Source: Geosporobacter subterraneus DSM 17957
Lineage (GTDB): Bacteria > Bacillota > Clostridia > Peptostreptococcales > Thermotaleaceae
Direction of reading: 5' to 3'
DNA: 64,000 bases
NCBI RefSeq assembly: GCF_900142145.1
Contig: NZ_FQZV01000011.1
Coordinates: 1-64,000 of the forward strand
Shown here: piece by piece, positions 55,401-63,068 of the stretch
Layout of the letters: each line of letters opens with the position of its first letter
How positions within the stretch are numbered: the stretch's first letter is position 1
Position numbers and translations under genes: made by a program
The notes under the pieces: model-generated
What the model saw: only the letters and a program-made list of their open reading frames with translations
What the model was told of the DNA's origin: nothing
The model's database searches: none

Positions 55401-55522
55401 TTTTTTACATAACCCCTGTCCATCATATAGCTGGGCGTGAGGTACGGCTGTCCGGCAAACACATCACATACCGCCTTGGCTGCATCTGCCTGGAATTTCT
55501 GATGCTTGAATTTCAGCTTCAT
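52475..55522 (-). CDS. res: Type III restriction enzyme, Res subunit
   Basis: A DEAD-like helicase-nuclease of 1015 residues. Walker A METGVGKTYTY (about 97-107), the DEAD-equivalent LIIDEPQSVEG, a SAT motif RYSATHKKD, motif VI RKRQEVGRGLRLS, and at the C terminus a PD-(D/E)xK nuclease with YNPDWAIAF and VAETKGS. It should cut DNA after translocation when the Mod partner finds unmodified sites. Its ATG overlaps the rhuM stop codon (ATGA). Intact, so the system may be active. Confidence 0.93.
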   Translation of the reverse strand: MKLKFKHQKFQADAAKAVCDVFAGQPYLTPSYMMDRGYVKNEQIAFDEAERFTGFGNSRLVPELNDGVILENINRIQRSNQIEPSKQLEGRYNLTVEMETGVGKTYTYIKTMYELNKRYGWSKFIVVVPSVAIREGVYKSFQITEEHFAEEYGKKIRYFIYNSAQLTEIDRFASDSAINVMIINSQAFNARGKDARRIYMKLDEFRSRKPIDILAKTNPILIIDEPQSVEGAATKERLKEFNPLFTLRYSATHKKDSVYNMIYRLDAMEAYNKKLVKKIAVKGISVTGSTATEGYIYLESINLSKGNPTATIEFDVKGSSGVRKTRRTVGEGYNLFPNSGELEEYKNGYTVLRIDGRDSSIEFTNGIKLFAGDVIGAVSEEQLRRIQIRETILSHIERERQLFYKGIKVLSLFFIDEVAKYKQYDAAGLAFNGLYADMFEEEYKQVISNLQLEIDDGDAYFKYLDGITAEETHAGYFSMDKKSQRMIDSKLGDRRERTSDDADAYDLIMKNKERLLDRREPVRFIFSHSALREGWDNPNVFQICTLKQSGSDVRKRQEVGRGLRLSVNQNGERMDTNLLGEDVHNVNVLTVIANESYDSFAKGLQTELAEAVADRPRMVTADLFKSKVIKDASGAEQVVDIDLAQSIYEGLITSGYVKKGVLTDKYYEDKKNGSLEIAQEAADCKESVIAILDSIYDSRSMQPENARKNNVELKLDKSKLGLPEFQKLWANINAKSVYVVEFDQDELIQKAISALNRELRVSKIFFKVETGSMTDIQSREQLQQGSAFVKEKNEVYKAEISASSAVKYDLVGKVVTETGLTRKAVVSILHGIEKAVFGQFANNPEEFIIKAAQIINEQKATTIIQHITYNKLDAVYETTIFTEPSLKGQLGVNAMAAKKHLYDHILYDSSNERTFAENVDICNEVAVYVKLPKGFYISTPVGKYNPDWAIAFQEGKVKHIYFVAETKGSMSTMQMRMVEEAKIHCAREHFKAISTDSVVYDVVDSYAALLDKVLS

Positions 55523-56538
55523 GTGTCCTTGCCTCCTTCGCCCTTTAAGTATTTTGCCATCTCTCTATCAAATTGCGAAATATAGTCCCTGTCCTGTCGA
55601 ACGCGGAACTGCTCGTAGATATCTTCCGCTTTTTTTACAGCATCCTCATGGGAAATCGTACCTTTGCCTTCAAGGACTTTCCGGCGGTTGTTCTTAAGAA
55701 AGTTATCCGTCTCACGCAGCCAGTCCGCCATGCTCATCGGCACTTCATCCTCTGCCATTAACTCGGCATAGTCGATAAACATGGTTACAATACGGTTCAG
55801 TCTTGAAAGCTCCTTTTCGTTGAGGTAGTTCTTTGCAATAACCACATCCCGTTTGAGAATTTTGCCGTCCGGAGCCGCTTTCCATGTGGTCAGCCCCATT
55901 GTCGGATGTTCGAGGCTGACCCGCTCGGCAATCAGCTCGGCAGCGGTCTTTCCGGTTATGGCATAATGGAGCTTGTTCTGCACAAAGGAATAAAACTCTC
56001 TTGTCAGGCTGCTGTTTTTGTCATAGTCATAGCTGCACTGCTCGAAGACATCGGCAATCTTCTGGTAGGCTCTCCTTTCGCTAGCGCGTATCTCGCGGAT
56101 GCGCTCCAGCAGCTCGTCAAAGTAATCCTTCCCAAAAGGCTTGCCGTTTTTCAGCAATTCGTCATTCAGAACAAAGCCTTTTTGAATATATTCGTGCAGC
56201 GTTTTGGTTGCCCATTGGCGAAAGCGCGTCGCTTTTTTTGAGTTGACGCGGTAACCTACGGCGATAATCGCATCGAGACTATAGAAATCTACAAGCCGGG
56301 AAACCTCGCGGCCGCCTTCGATTTGAACTATTTCCTTTTTGGAAACAGTTGCTTCGCGGGTCAATTCTTCCTCGTCGTAGATGTTCTTCAAGTGTTTTGC
56401 TATCGCCGGCACTTGTACGTCAAATAGCTCCGCAATGGCTTTTTGCGTCATCCAAAAATTTTCGCCTTCAAAGCGCACCGAAACGGTCACATTGCCGCTG
56501 TCCGTCGTATACAAAATGATTTTATCTTCCCGCTTCAT
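55519..56538 (-). CDS. RhuM-family protein
   Basis: 339 residues, cytoplasmic. The N-terminal part (ENFWMTQKAIAELFDVQVPAIAKHLKN, about 28-54) is a helix-turn-helix-like module and SRLVDFYSLDAIIAVGYRVNS (about 80-100), with FRQWATKTLHEYIQKGFVLN, is the hallmark of virulence RhuM proteins, which share the Bro/KilA-like pattern. Function unknown; often found inside restriction-modification and defence operons. Two bases separate it from mod and it overlaps res by four, so the three are translated together. Confidence 0.9.
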   Translation of the reverse strand: MKREDKIILYTTDSGNVTVSVRFEGENFWMTQKAIAELFDVQVPAIAKHLKNIYDEEELTREATVSKKEIVQIEGGREVSRLVDFYSLDAIIAVGYRVNSKKATRFRQWATKTLHEYIQKGFVLNDELLKNGKPFGKDYFDELLERIREIRASERRAYQKIADVFEQCSYDYDKNSSLTREFYSFVQNKLHYAITGKTAAELIAERVSLEHPTMGLTTWKAAPDGKILKRDVVIAKNYLNEKELSRLNRIVTMFIDYAELMAEDEVPMSMADWLRETDNFLKNNRRKVLEGKGTISHEDAVKKAEDIYEQFRVRQDRDYISQFDREMAKYLKGEGGKDT

Positions 56539-56539
56539 A

Positions 56540-58426
56540 TCAGATCACCCTCACGCTTGTGTTCGGAGCCAATAATTTAAAAATCTCCTCCACATTGATT
56601 TTTTCGGGCGAGCAGGCAAAACTGCTGTCGCGGAAAACGGCGCGCAGCGGCTGACGCCTGGCAATTTCCTTGACCACCTCATCGCTGATGTGCTTGTCAA
56701 AGCAGGCGATGAGGTCGCCGTCATTGTAGGTATGAACGGTGAAGCCGCCTATTTTCTCCTGCGTGTGAGGCATGGAGAGGGGCAATCCCCAATCCAAAAG
56801 GCAGGCATAGAGCAGGTCCATATCGGTGCGGTCGTCCTTGATGTTGTCTTCCATCATTGAAAGCAAGTCCTGGGTGTATTCGCTTGCCGCATAGTACACA
56901 TCTTTCATATTCGTATCGTCCAATTTGAGCACGCGGAAGCCGATGTCGAGGTTTTGAGCTGTCAGCCCTGCCGCTTCTTTTATTTTCTCTCCGGCACGGC
57001 GGATACGCTCCTTGCCGATTTCGCAGATGTTTTTATAGCCAGCCTTGGCAGCCTCGCTGCCTTCGGGGCAAGGTTCAGGCAGCTGCACCATGATGAACTT
57101 GCGCTTGCCGCCGTCCTCAGCGTTAAGCTGCATGACTGCATGGGCAGTGGTTGCCGAGCCGGAGAAAAAGTCGAGGATGATGTCACCACTTTCGACAAAC
57201 CCTAAAGTGATAAGTTTCTTTAATAGCGTAGTTGGTTTTGGAGTATCAAAAGGAGAATTTTCAAACAAAAACTGCAGTTCTTTTGTTGCAGCTGTTGCAG
57301 TTCCTACCTTATCTCCAGAAAACCAACTATTATCAATTGAGCCAAAGTCCTTTTTTTCTTCATAGAAGGATTTCATTTGCGGACGACCTGTGCCGTTTTT
57401 GCCGAAAATAATCCGCCCATTAGCTAAGGCACTGGAGAATTTCTCTGGAGAAATTCTCCAGTGCCTCCCGCTTGGCGGGAGGTGCTGCTCTCCCGTGTTG
57501 GGGTTAGTTATAGGGTATGTAAGGTTTGGACGGACATTTGGTGCATCAAAAGGATCAGCCTTCCAAAGACCGCGCGGGTCATTGTCCGGATTATCGAATT
57601 TATCTTTATCTAGTGGTAATGGTCTGAAAACAAACGAATCCTTGTTATACCAAGTGTTCACATTGCTTTCTTTTAAGCGCCTGTTTTCAAATCTACGTTT
57701 TTTTGCGTAGACAATTAAGTATTCGTGATTGATACTTAAATCAGTGTCATTCTGCATTGATAAGCGCGATTGCCAAGGAATACAGGCGGCAAAATTGGAT
57801 TCGCCAAAAACCTCATCACATATTTTCTTTAACTGTCCTTGTTCACCATCATCAATGCTGATAAATATTACCCCATCATCCCGTAGTAGATTTCTCGCTA
57901 AAACAAGCCTCGGGTACATCATGCTGCACCAATCAGAATGAAACCGCCCATTGCTTTCCGTATTACGAAATAGGCGGTCACCGTCCTCGTCATATACGCC
58001 CGCTTCCCCGGCATACTCGTCTCTGTTCCGCGTGAAATTATCGCGGTAAATAAAATCATTGCCTGTGTTATAAGGCGGATCTATATAAATCATCTTCACT
58101 TTGCCGAGATAGCTCTCCTGCAACAGTTTCAGCACGTCAAGATTATCACCCTCTATGTAAAGGTTTTCGGTGGTATCCCAGTTTTTGCTTTCCTCCGGGC
58201 ATGGGCGCAAGGTTTTTCGGATAGGGCGTCCCGCCTCGGCAATGGCGGCTCTTTTACCTACCCAGGTAAACTCGTAGGCTTCATCACCGTACACCTCGTC
58301 TCCCAGCAGGGAGCGCAGCAGGTCGAAATTTACTTTTCCTTCAGTAACGACACCGGGGAAAAGCTCCGCTATTTTTTCTATATTCGCGGCGGTCAGGTTC
58401 GCCGATTCAAAACGCATTTTGTCCAT
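56540..58426 (-). CDS. mod: Type III DNA methyltransferase, Mod subunit
   Basis: Recognises the target and methylates adenine N6. About 628 residues from the ATG at 58426, chosen because GGGAGAGGAG lies before it; a frame-start at 58459 overlaps the upstream remnant (ATGA). Motif IV is MIYIDPPYNTGNDFIYRDNF (DPPY about residue 116-119), and motif I (ILDFFSGSATTAHAV) comes later, the beta-class order typical of type III Mod. The middle region is the specificity part. An unusual double palindrome lies in the coding region at 57428-57482. Confidence 0.93.
   Translation of the reverse strand: MDKMRFESANLTAANIEKIAELFPGVVTEGKVNFDLLRSLLGDEVYGDEAYEFTWVGKRAAIAEAGRPIRKTLRPCPEESKNWDTTENLYIEGDNLDVLKLLQESYLGKVKMIYIDPPYNTGNDFIYRDNFTRNRDEYAGEAGVYDEDGDRLFRNTESNGRFHSDWCSMMYPRLVLARNLLRDDGVIFISIDDGEQGQLKKICDEVFGESNFAACIPWQSRLSMQNDTDLSINHEYLIVYAKKRRFENRRLKESNVNTWYNKDSFVFRPLPLDKDKFDNPDNDPRGLWKADPFDAPNVRPNLTYPITNPNTGEQHLPPSGRHWRISPEKFSSALANGRIIFGKNGTGRPQMKSFYEEKKDFGSIDNSWFSGDKVGTATAATKELQFLFENSPFDTPKPTTLLKKLITLGFVESGDIILDFFSGSATTAHAVMQLNAEDGGKRKFIMVQLPEPCPEGSEAAKAGYKNICEIGKERIRRAGEKIKEAAGLTAQNLDIGFRVLKLDDTNMKDVYYAASEYTQDLLSMMEDNIKDDRTDMDLLYACLLDWGLPLSMPHTQEKIGGFTVHTYNDGDLIACFDKHISDEVVKEIARRQPLRAVFRDSSFACSPEKINVEEIFKLLAPNTSVRVI
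57428..57482. repeat. Double palindrome inside mod
   Basis: A 38-base near-perfect palindrome (57428-57465, 18 of 19 pairs) abuts an 8-bp hairpin (57464-57471 with 75-82 of the same block, loop TTG). Both lie in frame within mod without interrupting it, encoding part of HWRISPEKFSSALANG. Confidence 0.8.
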
Positions 58427-58455
58427 TTTGTTAAACTCCTCTCCCTTTAATATTT

Positions 58456-60297
58456 TCATTCAACTTCGTATCCTTGTGAGGAACTCAATCCCTCCAATTC
58501 CTTCCTCAGCCGCTTCAACTCTCCGTTGAGCGCAACCTGTATATTGAACTGCTTTTCGCGGCGCACCTTGTTCTCCAGCACGGCGATTTCCTTTTGCAGC
58601 TTCTGCCGCCGTTCATCGCGGGCGACCGCATCTTTCAAATCGCCTCCGGTGGAGGTCATGACGGATATCTTCATTCGGGTTTCTACACGGCTTTTCAGGT
58701 TTATGTAATCGTCAAGCGTCAAATCCAGCCAGAAGTTCACCAGCTGTATCGGCGCATTCCGGCTGCCGATACGGTCAATACGTCTGAACCGCTGGATGAT
58801 GCGGACAGGGTTCCAGTGGATATCGTAATTAACCAAATAGTCGCAATCCTGAAGATTCTGGCCTTCGGAAATGCAATCAGTGGCGATGAAAGTCCAGCAT
58901 CTTTAAAAGCGCAGCTGTTGTTCTTTTTTCCGGTCCTAAATCGCTCCAGATATTAAATGCCCTTTGTGCGTTGCGGAAAATCTCATCAATTGGTTTCGAT
59001 GTGTTCAATTTTTCATTTATCAGGCTGGTTTTCCCTCATAAGCAAGTGCAAGCTGATTGCGCAAGTCGACAAAACGGTTGTTTACCGGTGTTGCTGACAG
59101 CATAAGCCCCTTTGATTCCACACCCGGGCGAATAACCTTGTTCAAGAGTCGGAGATAACGGTTTTCACGTGCATCATCTCCGTAAACTTCGCCGCCATTG
59201 CGGAAATTGTGGGATTCGTCGATGACTATAAGCCCGTAATTCTCCCAATATATTTTTTCCAGGTCATTGCCGTTTGACATGCCGTGTTCGCGTGAAAGGT
59301 CGGTGTGGTAAAGAACAGTGTATCCAAGCCGGTCGGAAATGAGCGGATTATTTCTATAGTGACTCCTGAAAGTATTCCAATTGTCTGCCAGTTTCTTCGG
59401 GCATAGCACAAGCACAGATTTGTTCTTTTTCTCATAGTATTTGATCACAGCAAGGGCGGTAAACGTCTTGCCAAGTCCAACACTATCGGCCAAAATACAC
59501 CCATTATATTTTTCAAGCTTATTTATGATTGCAAGCGCCGCATCTTTTTGGAAATCATATAACATACTCCAGATTTTACTTTCTTTAAACCCGGTTGCTT
59601 CATTGGGAAGCACATCCTCGGAGATGTCTTCGAGGAATTCATTGAATATGTTGTAAAGAGCCACGAAATAAAGAAACTCCGCCGAGTTTTCGTTGTAAGC
59701 GGCGGTGATGCTCTCGATGACCTCTTCAGTTACGTCCTGTAATTTCGTCCTGTCATTCCAGACACTTTCAAACAGCCGGATGAATTCCTGACTGTGCGGT
59801 GCAGGGAACTTGGTAACCATGTTGTAGCTGTTATTCCCACGTTCGCATCCAATGTCCACGGTGGTGAAGCCGCTGAGCGGCATATATGTAATCTGTTCAT
59901 TGCCGGTATCTATGTTGAGGAAACCGCCCATGTTCTCCGACGTAGTATTTGACTTGAACTTAACCTTTTTTCTGATCCAATCGACACATTCACGGGCGAT
60001 TGCTTTCTGCGTCAATTCGTTGCGCAGCTTCACTTCAAATTCCGTTCCGTAAAGGCTGCGCTCGCGGCTTAAGCGGGGGATATAAAATTCGCGTTTTTCT
60101 TTAGGTGCTTTTTCAGTGACAAAGGCAGGCGATGTGAATATGAAACGAAGCTCGTCAATATTGTCAAATTGTTTTTTCAAAACCTGGTATGCGTATATGG
60201 AAAAACAAGCGGCAGCAATCGAAAGGCGGCTGCCCTTTTCGATTGTAACCGCTAAATCATTCTTCACAGTATTTGTTATATTATCGAAAATTTCCAT
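58456..60297 (-). pseudogene. Internally deleted SNF2-type helicase of the restriction operon, fused to another gene's tail
   Basis: The N-terminal 425 residues (60297-59020) include Walker A ILADSVGLGKTFTALA and DESHNFRN and LMLSATPVNN. The frame then breaks after ALAYEGKPA; the shifted frame continues GKTSLINEKLNTSKPIDEI to KMLDF (about 58895) and jumps directly to FIATDCISEGQNLQDCDYLV and motif VI IQRFRRIDRIGSRN, so hundreds of codons between helicase lobes are missing. The last 60 residues, a Lys/Glu-rich coil with REKQFNIQVALNGELKRL, resemble the end of DUF4391 proteins that often sit between such a helicase and mod (memory-based inference). Confidence 0.85.
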
Positions 60298-60327
60298 AGC
60301 AAGCTCCTTTATTGGCTATATGTTTAT

Positions 60328-60549
60328 TTATTTTGTGTTGTCCTGCAGGTCTGGAACTAATTCCATAATGTCTCCGAAATCAACGCCGAGAGTGGCGCAT
60401 ACTTTAATCAAGACTTCCATGCTGACATTCTCATGATTTGAGAGCTTGGCAATGGTGGTTGAACTTAATCCCGATGCCAATTGCAGATCCTTCTTTTTCA
60501 TATCTCTATCAATAAGGAGCTTCCATAATTTTTTATAACTTACGCGCAT
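60328..60549 (-). CDS. XRE-family transcriptional regulator
   Basis: About 73 residues, a single helix-turn-helix domain: WKLLIDRDMKKKDLQLASGLSSTTIAKLSNHENVSMEVLIKVC. The ATG at 60549 follows GGGTGGCG; longer frames to 60624 are unlikely. It is the first gene of the defence operon (30 bases before the helicase remnant) and probably regulates it. Such Cro/CI-like proteins often autoregulate restriction-modification operons. Confidence 0.88.
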   Translation of the reverse strand: MRVSYKKLWKLLIDRDMKKKDLQLASGLSSTTIAKLSNHENVSMEVLIKVCATLGVDFGDIMELVPDLQDNTK

Positions 60550-60690
60550 ATTCGCCACCCATTTCCTAAGTTTTAACTTAATCATACCAAAATTTGCATG
60601 TATTTTACAATATATTTTGCGCATTTGTAAAGATTCTGTTTATATTTATTCTACATTTAAGCAGTTTTAAAGAAATATATGTAGCTATCT

Positions 60691-60729
60691 GGTGAATTGA
60701 AAGACGAGAGGGTGAATTGAAAGACGAGA
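60691..60729. repeat. 20-base tandem duplication
   Basis: GGTGAATTGAAAGACGAGA occurs twice in a row (60691-60709 and 60711-60729) with one extra G between, upstream of the XRE gene. The rest of the 60550-60798 gap is AT-rich without a recognisable gene. Confidence 0.8.
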
Positions 60730-60798
60730 CGCTACTTTGTAAAGCGAAATGCAAGTTTGTAAATTGATAACTGGATATTTTGGAGTGATTTAACTAAA

Positions 60799-61511
60799 CT
60801 GGACACGCAGAACGGTACTTTTATCCTCTTTTCTTAGAAATACTCATTATTTCATAAAAAGGGGATTCTTTGTATTTTCACTTTTGCTTTGCCGGGGTAA
60901 TAGTCATAATATTCCGAATGCATCGTCATAACAATCACCTTTGGCGCTCATGCTTTGCCGTATACCATGGGCAACAAGCTTATCCTGATAGGCATAGGCA
61001 GCATATTGGGATCCCCTGTGGGAATGAAAAATAAGTCCTTTAGCGGGCTTTTCCTTTATAATCGCCTGTTCAATAGCATTAATGGTTAGCTGTTTACTTT
61101 GAGGACCAGGCACATCTTCTTGACGCGAAATTCGGAGCTGTTTTCCTCAATAAACTGATATTTTACTTCGCGCCTCTGCTGAAGATAGCCATAGCCTTTT
61201 TTAGGATGGCATTTTCCTCCTCAAGATCCTTGATCTTTCTTTCTAAAGCCTTTCGTTCAGCATCATCACTCTTGAGATTTCCTTTGCCGGGAAAGGCCTG
61301 GTCGCCGTGAGGGTTGTATTGTTGTACCCAACGCCGGATAGTTGTAGCACTGACGTCAATATCTTCTGCTACTTTAACAGGTTTCTTACCAATGTCTGTA
61401 ATAAGCTTAACGATTTCTTTCTTGTAATCAGCGCTAAATTTGTTTTTTCAGTCATTTGCTTAACACGCCCTTTCTTTAGGTTCTATTATAACAACCTGTC
61501 TGCGTGTCCAG
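60799..61511 (-). mobile_element. IS3-family element, internally deleted and non-functional
   Basis: Terminal inverted repeats CTGGACACGCAGA (60799-60811) and TCTGCGTGTCCAG (61499-61511) bound 713 bases, about half an intact IS3. OrfA (about 61460-61150) starts MTEK and continues KFSADYKKEIVKLITDIG in another frame, showing a one-base deletion in an A run; a leucine-zipper-like region follows. OrfB keeps its start [17 protein letters not shown], then jumps to [27 protein letters not shown] (Asp of the DDE core replaced by His) and GDCYDDA, and lacks its end. No clear target duplication seen. Confidence 0.85.
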
Positions 61512-61547
61512 CAAACCGAGTATAGTCCAATAGCCGAACAGCGGCAA

Positions 61548-61576
61548 AGGCAGACAGCCTAATTTGCTGTCTGCCT
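61548..61576 (-). terminator. Terminator of the 61638-62774 gene
   Basis: A perfect 11-bp stem AGGCAGACAGC/GCTGTCTGCCT with a seven-base loop; the minus-strand tail TTGCC is short. Confidence 0.65.
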
Positions 61577-61637
61577 CACCCAATATCCATGGTTCATAAT
61601 ATGTCCCTATGGAAATGCGCCCAAACCCTCAAGCTTT

Positions 61638-62774
61638 TTATTGTGCATCAAATATGCTTCTTACAGACTCAGCAATTTTACTGCTGTAATAGACCTGATC
61701 CTGGTAAATAATATGGTCTTGATAAACCTTTAAATCCCGTTTCTCCCGGCCTACAGTAAAAGTCATCATGAAAGCCCAGCTTTCTTCCTCAGGCAATTTT
61801 TCCACTTTCTTTAAGCTGCACTTTAGAATCCATCTTGGAATTTCTATAGGGTAATAGGTTTGATCCTCAAAATCATATTCATTTTGTGCGTCCTTTACAA
61901 TTACCTTTGTGGATCTTAACAAAGAAGCTATTTTCTTTGGATCTTCTGTAGGTTTTGCAGACATCTTCTTGGAAACATATTCCCAAAGCTCCGGGCTATA
62001 TTGATAATAAGAAAAGCTGTCCGGTGAATCCACTGCTAATATTTCCTCATTAATCAGTGTAATTCCATAGGTTCTTTCTCTACTGGTTATAGAAATATAA
62101 TAGTCTGGATATTGAACAGGAACCTCGATAAATTTATCTCTTGGAAGCGGTGCCAATAGTTCGATAACCTTCAGCAGGTTTGGAATCTCGTTCTTATCTA
62201 CGATCCATTTTCTATTTTCATCCCTTGCTTCAACATAAGCACTATCTGCTTCTTTGAAGGTTACACTGGCATTGTACCTCCTCATATAAATTTGCTCTAA
62301 TAGAATATGAAGTGTCTCCATCCTCTGATCTTCTATTTCAAAGTACTGACTGGCACCCTGTATTTGTTCAACTTTTATTTGATGTTCTGCCACATATATT
62401 CTGATACTTTTGCTCTTCATATGGATAATATAAGTGAAATCGTCCTCATTAAATTCTGTCGTTTTCTCCATCTCAGCAGTTTTGAAGAAGTCCATTATCT
62501 GCACCAAGTCCTCACCATCCACTTCAATGGCTTCAGAAGCTCCAGGAATACTTTCCAGCCAGACCTCTTCTATATCTTTAAACAGGTGGCTTATATCAAT
62601 TTCCTGCTGAAGTTTCTTTTCCTCCTTCACAATACCTGCCGTTAATTTCTCCTCCAGACGCTCTTTTTGATTTTGCTTTCCCCTTACAATATAAAAACTA
62701 ATAGATGCACTAATCAAAGAAAACATGATAAAGCAAATTAATATCAAACCTATATTATTTCTCTTATTCTTCAT
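61638..62774 (-). CDS. Membrane-anchored protein with three internal repeats, unknown function
   Basis: Not recognised. 378 residues: short basic N terminus, one membrane helix (about 9-29, GLILICFIMFSLISASISFY) and an external part. That part looks like three repeats of about 100 residues, each beginning with a helix (LVQIMDFF, LLKVIELL, IASLLRS) and holding a beta-rich core ending in Y-rich strands (TYIIHMKSKSIRIYVAEHQI, YYISITSRERTYGITLINEE, WAFMMTFTVGREKRDLKVYQ). GGGAGTG precedes the ATG. It has a neighbour of the LCP family upstream and might act in cell envelope work. Confidence 0.85.
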   Translation of the reverse strand: MKNKRNNIGLILICFIMFSLISASISFYIVRGKQNQKERLEEKLTAGIVKEEKKLQQEIDISHLFKDIEEVWLESIPGASEAIEVDGEDLVQIMDFFKTAEMEKTTEFNEDDFTYIIHMKSKSIRIYVAEHQIKVEQIQGASQYFEIEDQRMETLHILLEQIYMRRYNASVTFKEADSAYVEARDENRKWIVDKNEIPNLLKVIELLAPLPRDKFIEVPVQYPDYYISITSRERTYGITLINEEILAVDSPDSFSYYQYSPELWEYVSKKMSAKPTEDPKKIASLLRSTKVIVKDAQNEYDFEDQTYYPIEIPRWILKCSLKKVEKLPEEESWAFMMTFTVGREKRDLKVYQDHIIYQDQVYYSSKIAESVRSIFDAQ

Positions 62775-62995
62775 GCTTTTTCACTCCCGGTTCTTAAGAT
62801 GGGGCACAAAATGAACCTCTCTTAGATATGTACTGGTATCTACATGGTTTATTTATTATACTGTCTTTTTATGGAATTTTATACCTGTATCTGCCTTCCT
62901 AAGGGCACAAACATACTATTCGACAAATCTTCAAAAAAACCTTTCACAGGCTTTAATCTTGTTTGCAGTCTCCTATTCTGCTGACAGGAGGCGCT

Positions 62996-63022
62996 AAAAA
63001 GGACGAAGCTGCGCATTCGTCC
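62996..63022 (-). terminator. Terminator after the LCP gene
   Basis: Stem GGACGAA/TTCGTCC with TTTTTAG tail on the minus strand. The rest of the 62775-63068 gap shows no gene. Confidence 0.75.
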
Positions 63023-63068
63023 CTTGTAATATGCTTAAGCTATAGACATCTTCGTCTGATCATACAGA

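Noticed and set aside
60904-61113. A separate small transposase gene
   Set aside because: It is a fragment of IS3 OrfB with an internal deletion, a lost catalytic residue and no C terminus.
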